From: Limonium bicolor
Lineage: Eukaryota > Streptophyta > Magnoliopsida > Caryophyllales > Plumbaginaceae
NCBI GenBank assembly: GCA_023374045.1
Contig: CM041777.1
Coordinates: forward strand, 477,997,594 to 478,061,593
DNA: 64,000 nucleotides
Reading direction: 5' to 3'
Below the pieces are notes generated by a model that was not told where the DNA came from, made no database searches, and saw only the letters and a program-made list of their open reading frames with translations. A program made the position numbers and the translations under genes. Each line of letters begins with the position of its first letter. The first letter of the stretch is position 1. Below, piece by piece: positions 1 to 9,112 of the stretch.

Positions 1-1
1 T

Positions 2-909
2 TTGAAGATTATAAATGCTGCAGAGTCTCTTGATGTTTTGGAGAATTGGGTCATCGAGTTGTTCAAAGATGTTAAAGCAGGATGTCCGGCACATCGGGAT
101 GCTGTTCCAAATGGTCCTATTTGGAACTATGGGAAGATATATCAATTGGAAGCGGTTAAGGATGTCCACATACTTGATATATCATGGAAATTACCATGCC
201 TTCATGAAGAGTATTTGAAGAAACCCGAGGATTATCTAGCTCACCTAATCGGCCATGGTAAGTTTTTTTTACAAGAACCATGGGTTTCGGGTTCTTAATG
301 ATTGAAAACGTATAATCTGACGAGGTTTATGTTTTTATCATCTTTAGGATTTATTTTGCTGTTGGTTGATGTTTTCCTTTGGTGCATGTATTGTGTCTAT
401 AAATTAGTCCGAACTCTTCTATCTAGAATGCTGCACATAACACTGTAGTCTTGGTGTTTAATTGTTGTTTTTATTGTCTTGCAGAGGGTAGAGGAAGCTT
501 GCATTTCTTTCTCAAGAAGAAAGGGTGGATAAGTTCTATATCCGCCGGTGTCAGTGATGAAGGAATGTATCGCTCTTCTCTAGCTTATATCTTTAGCGTA
601 TCCATTCAGCTCACTGACTGCGGTTTGGAAAAGGTGGATTCTTTAATTGTTTGAAAATGTTGGAGGTTGATATCTTCTTCAAATGAATTACCATGTTTCT
701 GAGGATGAAAATTTCCTCATGTATGTTTCCTACTTTCTATGTATGATACCAGGTGTATGATATTATTGGGTACGTTTATCAATACCTTAAGCTATTGAGG
801 TTAGCTCTTCCCCAGGAATGGATTTTTAAAGAGCTTCAAGATATTGGAAATATGGAATTTCGGTTTGCTGAAGAACAGCCTCAGGATGACTATGCTGCTG
901 AGCTTGCAG
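2..909 (+). CDS. Nardilysin-like M16 metallopeptidase, internal exons (partial gene)
   Basis: Three exons of a plant nardilysin/insulin-degrading-enzyme-like M16 peptidase: 2-257 (enters from before the window), 485-633 and 753-909. Each junction has a consensus site (donor GTAAGT at 258, acceptor GCAG at 481-484, donor GT at 634, acceptor CCAG at 749-752, donor GT at 910), and the reading frame is kept across all three. Recognisable conserved blocks are LENWVIELFKDVK, EAVKDVHILDISW, KKPEDYLAHLIGHEGRGSLH, IYQ-type YQYLKLLR, and ELQDIGNMEFRFAEEQP. These lie in the part of the family that follows the zinc-binding HxxEH domain, so the active site is upstream of the window. M16 enzymes are large clamshell peptidases that cut short peptides, often at dibasic sites. 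No stop or frameshift is seen in the exons. The next exon should begin with a Glu-Asn dipeptide but is absent from 910-2419. The C-terminal exons are on the opposite strand at 35.7-43.2 kb. Confidence 0.9.
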
Positions 910-2419
910 GTTTTTCTTATTTTCTATTTACTTTAAGTTGGTATTATGGAGACTGTCAAAGTATTTTTTTGTTCAGTAGACTGTCTAAATACAATATGGA
1001 GTTTACGGGCTACAAGGCTTTCCCTCATGGTCCCTCTTCAATAGTTACTGATATAGTCGATGAAGCTAAAAATGGGGGAAGAAGAGCGAACAAGGAATTA
1101 GTTCTTCCTGCTTAGTCCTTTGATATTCATTTTCAATTTCTGATCCCTCGCTGCATATCTTGAATTGGATGCTTATGTGTTTCTTCTCATTCTGTTGTTA
1201 CCTCCTTTGTTGTCCTTGCATTCTTTCATGTAAAAGTTTTGTTTGATTAATCTTTCATATGATTGTGGTTGATGTTTGTTTGCCTTGTGCTTTTAGATGT
1301 GAGCTTAGGTAATTATCTGTCTATCTATATGTACTCACATATATTTTTGTAAGTTATATGTCAAGGATCTCTTAATCTCAAAAAGAAACTGTACAACCTA
1401 AGAGAGTGTATAAGATGCTTTTTTATTTACAAGGCTGGCACATGCTTGTGCTGTTGAAGAGGTATTAAAAGGTCCTATTGTTCCTTTCTTTTTATTCCTG
1501 GTACACAAGTGCAGAAGGTACTGAGGAATTATGCCTATTCCTTTGACATTTCTTCTTGCACCTACGTACCGCATTAACCGAGTCCGATCTTAAAGAGGCC
1601 GTAACACCCCAAAAATTACAAGCACCACACTTTCTTTGCAAAATTACACCTAAAAATTGTAGTTTTTGTATACAAAGAAATGCATTAAAGGATCGTAGCA
1701 ACCACCAACGGGACTAATCAAGATTTTGCTGTACAAAAAGATTTTTAAAATTCACTAAATCTGCCTATTTATAAGGTCAAGTATGCAAGGCTTTAAAATA
1801 CAAATACTCGGTCTATATTCAACTATCCAAGTACGCATGATCAATCTAGTAGTGAAGTAAATAGTTTGAATTTGAAACATAAGCTCCTCAACAAAAAATA
1901 GGTCATGTGACTAGTTGTGAGCTTAGCATTTAGAAGATAAAAGAAACTTCAAAATACAATGCAGGAAGTACGTGTAGCTAGCTGTAGCCGGTCATCGGCA
2001 AGTGACTGTCTGCCTGAAGTCCCACGTCCTGCTCTTTTGTGGTAACCTCCTCTAAGGGAGAATTAGAAAATGTCACCCCCCCCCCCCCCCCCTACCATCG
2101 TCAGTGAGGAGTAACTGTAGTCCCGCGGTCTTGCAGTGATGGGTCTGACTCCTTTTCTCGCCGCAACGATAGCAGAGACCTAGCGAATGTCAGTGCTGCA
2201 TTTCCGTTATTGGCACGCTGCGAAAGTTCGCCGTTTGACCAGAAGAAGCAGAGCTCGGGGCGCGCAGTGGTTGCGGTTGGTTTTTGCGAGAAGGACGGTT
2301 CACTATGCACTGAAGAAGACGATGCGGGGCTGTGACTGGGTAGCGCCTTGCTTGCCGAAGAATCCACGCCAGCTTCGCTGCTAGGAAGAGCAAATGAATG
2401 AGAAATCTCCAAATGTGGC
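910..2419. other. Intronic or intergenic sequence up to contig end; GC-rich island
   Basis: No exon of the nardilysin-like gene or any other protein family is recognised here. The stretch begins as the intron after 909. A gtaacacccc string at 1601-1610 resembles the end of Tekay-type LTRs, which is weak evidence for an old LTR fragment on the - strand. A poly-C run lies near 2074-2092. From about 2100 to 2400 the base composition is clearly richer in G+C than its neighbours, with open frames on both strands (103 aa on -, 65-67 aa on + and -). I recognise none of them and do not call a gene. Confidence 0.5.
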
Positions 2420-2919
2420 NNNNNNNNNNNNNNNNNNNNNNNNNNNNNNNNNNNNNNNNNNNNNNNNNNNNNNNNNNNNNNNNNNNNNNNNNNNNNNNNN
2501 NNNNNNNNNNNNNNNNNNNNNNNNNNNNNNNNNNNNNNNNNNNNNNNNNNNNNNNNNNNNNNNNNNNNNNNNNNNNNNNNNNNNNNNNNNNNNNNNNNNN
2601 NNNNNNNNNNNNNNNNNNNNNNNNNNNNNNNNNNNNNNNNNNNNNNNNNNNNNNNNNNNNNNNNNNNNNNNNNNNNNNNNNNNNNNNNNNNNNNNNNNNN
2701 NNNNNNNNNNNNNNNNNNNNNNNNNNNNNNNNNNNNNNNNNNNNNNNNNNNNNNNNNNNNNNNNNNNNNNNNNNNNNNNNNNNNNNNNNNNNNNNNNNNN
2801 NNNNNNNNNNNNNNNNNNNNNNNNNNNNNNNNNNNNNNNNNNNNNNNNNNNNNNNNNNNNNNNNNNNNNNNNNNNNNNNNNNNNNNNNNNNNNNNNNNNN
2901 NNNNNNNNNNNNNNNNNNN
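2420..2919. other. Assembly gap (500 N)
   Basis: Exactly 500 N, a conventional placeholder for a scaffold join of unknown size. It separates contig 1 (nardilysin middle exons) from contig 2, and cuts the 5' LTR of the element at 2920-8816. Confidence 0.99.
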
Positions 2920-3737
2920 GTGAAATTTCTATCGAATTGACTTTTATGCTTCTGAATTAAGGTTTGTTTGTGTTTCTGTCTAATAACTTGTTAACTAAGT
3001 TTCGTATTAATTTTGACTTCAAATTGAATTCTTTCAATCACTAACGTCTTGTACATCTTTTAGGCTACACGCCCATAAATTTGAGCCAAAAACACCTTCG
3101 GGAACAGCCTCAACGTCGCCGTCCGAGGGCGGTCCGCACCCACGGACGTCATGTCCGGGGTCCCGGACTCCCTGTCCGTAAGCTCAGACGCCCACGGACG
3201 GCGGCGGGATTTTTAAATTTTAAAAATTTAGGTTTTCTAATAATGTCCGGGCCATATAGGTTAACAGGGGTCCGTGGTCTCGGACATTAGGTCCGTGGCT
3301 ACGGATGGAAACAAAATTTGACCTAATTCTGCCTCCGAAACCCTAGTTTAGGTAATTTTAATTTCCACTTTAATTTTCTATCAAAAAACGTTAAAAAATA
3401 AAAAAAAACAGAAGCGCGCACCTAGGTTAAAAACAACTTTGTAGAAAGTCGTAATTGAACCAAGTAGAGGAAAAACGACCTAGGAAGGGTAATGAAAGTA
3501 ATTTGAACCCTAATTAAGTCGAATATCAAGCCCCCGAACCCGAACTCTCCTTTCCTAATTTGATCTAGGTTAAAATTAGGTGGCGACTCATAACAGGTTC
3601 CAGTGAGCTAGCTTAGGCTTTAATAATTATTGTTATATGACATAGTTATTAATCTTAGGCTATAAGTGGACCTAAAACCCGATTAGATCTCAATCAAGTT
3701 AATCCACATAGGATAGGGTTTAAAATCGAGGCTCACA
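2920..3737 (+). repeat. 5' LTR (3' portion only) of Tat-type element
   Basis: Direct repeat of the last part of 7049-8816, ending ...ATCGAGGCTCACA like the right copy. It contains a GTCCG/CGGAC inverted-repeat cluster at about 3118-3305. The left end is removed by the N gap. Confidence 0.85.
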
Positions 3738-3756
3738 CCGAGACTCATCGCAAAGG

Positions 3757-3978
3757 GAGTTCACCAACATTGGCCGAGCACCAAGTCAGGCGTTTGAAGA
3801 GCTTCAGAAGAGAAACCTGCTACAGCCCCTGGCCCCTCGGCCAGGAACCACTCATTTGGGGAGGCATCTTAATCAATTCTGCCACTACCATCAGTTGCCT
3901 GGCCATTATGCTGACAATTGCCGAGCATTGAAGCACAAGATTCAAGACCTCCTCGAGCAAGGAGTCCAATTTTTCTAA
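3757..3978 (+). pseudogene. Gag C-terminal remnant (Tat-type Ty3)
   Basis: Open frame EFTNIGRAPSQAFEELQ... running into a zinc-knuckle-like block FCHYHQLPGHYADNC (Cys, His, His, Cys spacing as in plant Tat-type gag) and ending KHKIQDLLEQGVQFF then TAA at 3976-3978. In the family this part of gag binds RNA during packaging. There is no ATG, no upstream matrix/capsid part and nothing of pol follows, so it is a relic or the only coding left in a non-autonomous element. Confidence 0.75.
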
Positions 3979-5453
3979 GTGTGCAGATCATTTTCTTGCA
4001 TCTTCAAATTTTCCTAGTAGCTTATTAGTTAGTTTTCAGTCACCTCTGATTGTAATCTTTACGTTTCTTTCATGATTCATAAATAAAATCATAGTTCCAT
4101 TTTCACAACTCCTGTACAAACCATTTTTCATTCATCGAAAAAAGAAGGAAAACAAAATAGTTTTTTAAGGAAAAGGATCACGAAGCAATCATTTTCTGAT
4201 TACATAATGGAACGGCTTGTCTCTTGTTTCTAAAAATTTGAACATGCCTAACCAAACACCACAACTCACCCTATAATATCCAAACAACCCACAAAGAGGT
4301 TCAAAGTCCACATCTATCGAATTGTTGTCACAAACCCCAAATCAATACTGGGGGCAATCTAAGTTTAAGTTCGTCGTCTTTTATCTTTTGTTTAAATCTG
4401 CGAACGAGTTTCCAAGTGAAAATCTCACGAGAGTGTCTTGAGTGGGAAAACCATGAGTGAACGAGCATGTCATTTTTACACGACTCTGGTAAGACCACAT
4501 TCAAAGGTGAGATAAATGGCATAACTCTGACCGAAGGAGATAATTTGTAAATTTACTCTTAGATCTGCGAAAAGTAACAAAGAGCGGATACACAACTATC
4601 AGGAATGACGAAGCACCTAGGTACAGCACCACATAGCCAAAAAACTTGTGAACCTTGACATTAAACCCTAGGCACCCCCGCTGAGCCTTTCATATATCCC
4701 TTTTCGATAATATGAACACCACAAAATAACCCAGCCAATGATGAATGCCCGACCCGGTGACCAAAGGAAGCAAGGAGCCCGACTCTCGGATAACATTATC
4801 ATCAGTCCGAAGAAGCAATGCCGCTATCAGCATGACGAAGTGATCCGTAAATGGTCCCAGAGTGACACAGGATCAAAAGAGCTCACATCAAAACAGCTCT
4901 CGAAGCCCAAAACCGGGAAACACAAGAACCCCAAAGGCAAAGTCAAGAAAGGATAAAACAAAAAGGCGAACCCGAAGTGCCTCAAAGAAGTCCAAATGAC
5001 AAAAAAAGAGAAATGGTGTAAAGGACAACTCCAAAAGTCCAGGTCTAGAAGCTCAAAACCAACGTCAACATGAAGCAGTTAGACGACTTCAAGACAAGGA
5101 AGATGAATCTGAGAGAAGACGCAAGTTGCAGCTTTGGTCACCCATTTAAGCTCCACATACCTCAAATATCCCTCCATGATCCCGTCGTCTTTCATCACAC
5201 CCTATGGCCACGTTATAAGCTTTAAAGACTTCCGACTTGATAGTTGTGTGTCCAATCACGTGAAAGTAACAGATCAGATGCGTAAATCAATCAAATATTG
5301 AATTCAATGGTTTAGAAGTTATGACCATGAGCGAGAAATGAGTGCAAACACCGACCACATCGAGTGTAGGTTAGGGAGCACCACATCAAAGCATAAGCCT
5401 CGACCCTGTGAGGGTGAGACTTGTTCGCATGTTTAATCAAAGAAAATACTGGG

Positions 5454-5480
5454 GGCAATCGATCGTCCCGATCGATTGCC
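5454..5480. repeat. Perfect 12-bp hairpin
   Basis: GGCAATCGATCG, loop TCC, CGATCGATTGCC. It follows an actggg purine run. Confidence 0.85.
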
Positions 5481-5520
5481 ATGAACTCTAGCTCAGATTG
5501 TCCTAAGGAAAAAAACTGGG

Positions 5521-5546
5521 GGCAATTGTTGGTTCCAACAATTGCC
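5521..5546. repeat. Perfect 12-bp hairpin
   Basis: GGCAATTGTTGG, loop TT, CCAACAATTGCC. Same outer GGCAAT...ATTGCC and same preceding actggg as the hairpin at 5454, but a different inner stem. Confidence 0.85.
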
Positions 5547-6009
5547 ATGTCAGCACCAATTAAAACCCAAAGCTCGAGCACCACCATCCCACCACAGGCA
5601 CACATAAGCCCTTACCACCACACACACACTCTCAAACCCGTCATTGGCTTTACCTCCACAAAAACATCAGGCCCGTCATAACCCTGACCTCCATCCAAAA
5701 TCACAACCCAATCCCAGGTCTGTCACAAAATCCTGAACACCGGCAAAAGCCTTCAGCACCACAACAAACACCACACACTTCCACCAATGGCATGTTCATT
5801 TTTCAAGAAGAAAACTGTAGATTTGAAATTTTTAGTCAGGAAATGATCATTTCACTTTCCTTTTTCAGCAGGGTTTTTCTCAAACATTGCCAAGTTTGGC
5901 ACCTTTTCCAACAGTTTCCTGTTTTGAACGAGTATCTTTCATATATCTTGATTGCATACATCTTATCATCATTGCCATGTTTGGCACTCCAGTAATCAGT
6001 TCTCATCAT

Positions 6010-6430
6010 TTGCACGAGACCATTATCTTCCTAACTCATTTTTACTTCGAGACCCAAAACGGTGCGAGGCCCTGCAGTTTCCTCATTCAGTACGAGACCT
6101 AGCATCTTCATTCAGTGCGAGACCCATCTTTTCCTTTAGTGCGAGACCCACCGTCTTCATCAGTGCGAGACCCATCATTTTCAAGACTTTAGTACAAGAC
6201 ATCTTCATTCAGTGCGCGACCCAGAATCAGTGTGGAATCCAGCTTTTTCTTCATCCATTTAGTACGAGACTTCAGTGCGAGACCAAGCATCTTCATCAGT
6301 GCGAGACCATCAATTTCGTCAGTGCGAGACCCATCACCATCATCAGTGTGAGACCTATCGTCATCATCCAGTGTGAGACCAGTACGAGACCTAGTATCAT
6401 CTTCAGTGCGAGACAAGTACGAGACAGAGC
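6010..6430. repeat. Degenerate tandem repeat, core cagtgcgagaccca
   Basis: About 15-17 copies of a CAGTRCGAGACC core with irregular spacers of roughly 10-20 bases. Arrays of this kind in the region before the 3' LTR are known from Ogre/Tat elements. Confidence 0.85.
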
Positions 6431-6439
6431 GTGATCTAA

Positions 6440-6590
6440 GTTGGCGGGGCAGAGGCAATAAGTCCCCATCTTCATGTCAACTTCTTGGGAGAAACAACTA
6501 GTGGGCAGTGGCAATAAGTCCCCTTGGTAATCTAAAAGTTATCCCAGCACCCCAGTTGGTGGGCAGAGGCAATAAGTCCCCATAGTATAC
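6440..6590. repeat. Three tandem copies containing gcaataagtcccc
   Basis: Copies of ggcagaggcaataagtcccc near 6448, 6505 and 6562, period about 55 bases, diverged between cores. Confidence 0.8.
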
Positions 6591-6626
6591 CAACCAGGAG
6601 CATTGGAACGGGTTTCGGTCCCCAGA

Positions 6627-6753
6627 AGCATCCGAGCATCATCAGCATCATCAGCATCATCAGCATCGTCAGCATCATCAGCATCATCAGCATCATCAGC
6701 ATCGTCAGCATCATCAGCATCACCAGCATCGTCAGCATCATCAGCATCACTAG
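6627..6753. repeat. CATCATCAG microsatellite
   Basis: Nine-base period CATCATCAG with CATCGTCAG variants. The long Met-Leu and Ala-Ser open frames here are translations of this array, not genes. Confidence 0.95.
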
Positions 6754-6794
6754 CATTTCAGCATTCTCGCATTTGCATACCACCCAATTTTCAC

Positions 6795-6930
6795 TCGTTA
6801 GGTTGTCAACGCCTTAGAATCGCTTGACATTATCTTATTTTCGCATTTTAGGTAGTCAACGCCTTAGAATCGCTTGACATCCCTTCCACTTTACTCATAG
6901 GTAGTCAGCGCCTTAGAACAGCTCGACACA
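6795..6930. repeat. Three tandem copies containing caacgccttagaatcgc
   Basis: Units beginning ttaggtRgtcaacgcc at about 6799, 6850 and 6899 (period about 50 bases). The third copy is the most diverged. Confidence 0.8.
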
Positions 6931-7550
6931 ACTTGTTGGACTTCAATTGCATGTGGGGTCTTTTAAGATCCAAAATTTTGGGGGTATCACTCAAGCATCA
7001 ACTAGCCTTCTCATTTCCATTACAAAGTCTAGTTGACGGGGGGCAATCTGTTATACCCAAAATTTCAACCCCCCGGAAGAGAGTCTCTACTAATAGGATA
7101 GTTTGGTCAAGTAGCGAGGGTTCCCAGTTCGATCGGAACATTTCAGAGTACCAGGGCAGCTTAGTCATCTCCAGGGGCACTTTCGTAATTTTTCAAGGCT
7201 CCTAAGCCCCCTATAGGCTTTCTCTCTCTCCTCCAAATAAGGGTCAAATCAGTTCAAAATTCTTTGAAATTTTAACCCATGATAGAGGATGACATTTTGG
7301 GCATAATGGCGTTGGAATTTCGATTTTTCGAGTTTCCAATAAATTTCTAGCAATTTCTGACTGAAACTGATGAGAAATTGAATTTAAAAATATTCCAATA
7401 TCCAAAAAATTCGATTCCACTTTAGAAAATTCAGAAATATCATCCTTTACCCACGTGTAAAATTTCATAATCAAATTCCTTTTGGAAGCCCTTGAGCTAA
7501 AACGTCGGTAAATCTCGGTTTTTACCGGATTTTTCTATCTTTAAGGAAGC

Positions 7551-7560
7551 CTATATAAGG
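7551..7560 (+). promoter_or_regulatory. LTR promoter TATA box
   Basis: ctatataagg inside the LTR, about 500 bases from its start, followed by a C/A-rich leader; a typical plant LTR core promoter. The 5' LTR's equivalent is in the gap. Confidence 0.6.
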
Positions 7561-8130
7561 AGCCTTATCCCATGATCAAATAATAACCTCAAGAACCCTA
7601 GACTCACAAAGAAGGCAGCCGTCTCTCTCTCCACGTTTTGAACCCCAGAGCCACGATCAAACACCGAAATCTCACCAAAATCAACACCAAAACACATTTT
7701 TCAACTCCCACAACATCATCCATCATCAAACCCCCACCAAAACAGCACCAAAACGTGAAGAACATCAAGAACAACAAGGAGTCAGAAGTTGGGTTCGAAG
7801 TTCTTCTGGATCCGCCATCAACGAGGCCTCCGAAGAATCCCGACGTGAAGAATCCTCCTAAATTCGAAGGTAAAACAGGTTGCAATTCTACTTTTCTAAC
7901 TCTCCACGACCTTATTAACTCTCTGTCAAATTTTGGGTTCAAACTAACCTTTTTACGCTTCTGTATTGCTAATTACTTTTGTTTCTGCCTTGTTACTTGT
8001 TCGCCAAGTTTCGTACATAATTCGACTTCAAACTGCAATCTTTCAATTACTAACGGATTGTACACCTTTCAGGCTATGCGTGCATAAATTTTGAGCCGAA
8101 AACACCTTCGGGAACCACCATAAAACCCCT

Positions 8131-8388
8131 GTCCGTGGGTGGTCCGGGATCCCGGACCTATGGTCCGGGACCACGGATGGGTTGTCCGTGGCCACGGACA
8201 CCCACGGACGGCGGCGGGATTTAAAAATTTTAAAAATTTAGGTTTTGTTAAACTATGTCCGGGCCTACGGACATCCTGTCCGTGGCCCCGGACTTTTCAA
8301 ATTTTGTTTTCGTTTAATCCGACTTTTATTTTCACATAGATTAACTAGGGTCCGTGGTTACGGACATTAGGTCCGTGGCTACGGACGG
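8131..8388. repeat. GC-rich inverted-repeat cluster, core GTCCGTGG/CCACGGAC
   Basis: Repeated GTCCGTGG and CCACGGAC blocks, several as immediate palindromes (for example gtccgtggccacggac), in an otherwise AT-rich LTR. An equivalent cluster is in the partial 5' LTR at about 3118-3305. Confidence 0.85.
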
Positions 8389-8816
8389 AAACAAAATTTG
8401 ACCTAATTCTGCCTCCGAAACCCTAGTTTAGGTAATTTCAACTTTCACTTTTATTTTCAGTCAAAAAATGCTAAAAAACAAAAAAAAACAGAAGCGCGCA
8501 CCTAGGTTAAAAAACACTTTGTAGAAAGCCGTAATTGAACCAAGTAGAGGAAAAACGACCTAGGAAGGGTAATGAAAGTAATTGAACCCTAATTAAGTCG
8601 AATATCAAGCCCCCGAACCCGAACTCTCCTTTCCTAATTTGATCTAGGTTAAAATTAGGTGGCGACTCATAATAGGTTCCAGTGAGCTAGCTTAGGTTTT
8701 AATAATTATTGTTATATGACATAGTTATTAATCTTAGGCTATAAGTGGACCTAAAACCCGATTAGATCCCAATCATATTAATCCACATAGGATGGGGTTT
8801 AAAATCGAGGCTCACA

Positions 8817-9112
8817 GCACTTGAAGCGGACCTCTGTATCGTCAACTTCTATGAGAAAGAAGGACGACTTGGGTTACACCAAGACAAGGACGAGACAGCG
8901 GAATCTCTTGAACAAGGAGTGCCCGTAGTGTCTTGGTCCATTGGTGATGACGCCGTATTCCTGTATAGCGAGCAGAAGCGTGTGGACCGCGCACAGAGAC
9001 TGGTATTGAGATCAGGAGATGTCCTAATCATGGGTGGAAACTCTAGGATGCTGTATCACGGGATCAACAAGATCAAGTTGAATACGGCACCGCCGGCAAT
9101 AATCAATGCCAC
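8817..9112 (+). pseudogene. AlkB-like 2-oxoglutarate/Fe(II) oxygenase, 3' exon part 1
   Basis: An unbroken frame of 98 codons matching the catalytic core of plant AlkB homologues (ALKBH1-like): ADLCIVNFYEKEGRLGLHQD, the iron-binding H-x-D in LHQDKDE, PVVSWSIGDDAVFLY, LRSGDVLIMGG, and the second iron histidine in MLYHGI. AlkB enzymes remove methyl groups from nucleic acid bases by oxidation. The frame begins abruptly at the end of the Tat-type LTR (8816) with no start codon; the N-terminal half lies beyond that element and the gap. It is cut at 9112 by the 16-kb element 9113-25163 in the middle of a Thr codon. The remaining codons are found at 25164-25214. In this arrangement the gene cannot make the enzyme, though it has no internal stops, so the disruption looks recent. 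Confidence 0.88.

Larger units (their letters stand above)
3979..5990. other. Non-coding interior of Tat-type element, with two perfect hairpins
   Basis: No coding domain is recognised. The phrase actgggggcaa occurs near 4347, at 5448 and at 5516, resembling the polypurine tract before the 3' LTR. The second and third copies each run into a perfect 12-bp inverted repeat (5454-5480 and 5521-5546). A basic 72-codon frame at 4738-4956 has no recognisable family. Confidence 0.55.
2920..8816 (+). mobile_element. Tat/Ogre-type Ty3 LTR retrotransposon derivative lacking pol (5' LTR truncated by gap)
   Basis: The end of a long direct repeat is seen at 2920-3737 and again in 7049-8816. The right copy starts TGTTATACCC directly after a polypurine tract (7035-7048) and ends GGCTCACA, a TG...CA LTR of 1768 bp. 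Only a gag C-terminal remnant (3757-3978) codes; no protease, RT, RNase H or integrase is seen in the 3.3-kb interior. Gag style (FTNIGR block, then a CHYH...C knuckle and an IQDLLEQG tail) and several tandem-repeat blocks before the 3' LTR point to the Tat/Ogre group. The LTRs are clearly diverged from each other, including a block of about 80 bp missing from the 5' copy, so this insertion is older than its neighbour at 9113. A tggcgactc string inside both copies (near 3580 and 8660) resembles the Tat primer site, so the LTR/internal boundary could lie there instead. The 5' flank is lost, so no target duplication can be checked. Confidence 0.8.
7049..8816 (+). repeat. 3' LTR of Tat-type element
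   Basis: Starts TGTTATACCC after the polypurine tract and ends GGCTCACA. It carries a TATA box at 7551-7560, and a GTCCG/CGGAC inverted-repeat cluster at 8131-8388. It abuts the AlkB-like exon directly at 8817. Confidence 0.82.

Noticed and set aside
2394..2960. Long open frames across the N blocks (also 43116-44034)
   Set aside because: They consist of unknown bases; no evidence of coding.
5952..6458. Frames rich in ARP/SRT repeats on both strands
   Set aside because: Translations of the cagtgcgagaccca tandem array in a retrotransposon untranslated region.
6532..6827. Met-Leu-rich and Ser-Ala-rich frames
   Set aside because: Translations of the CATCATCAG array.
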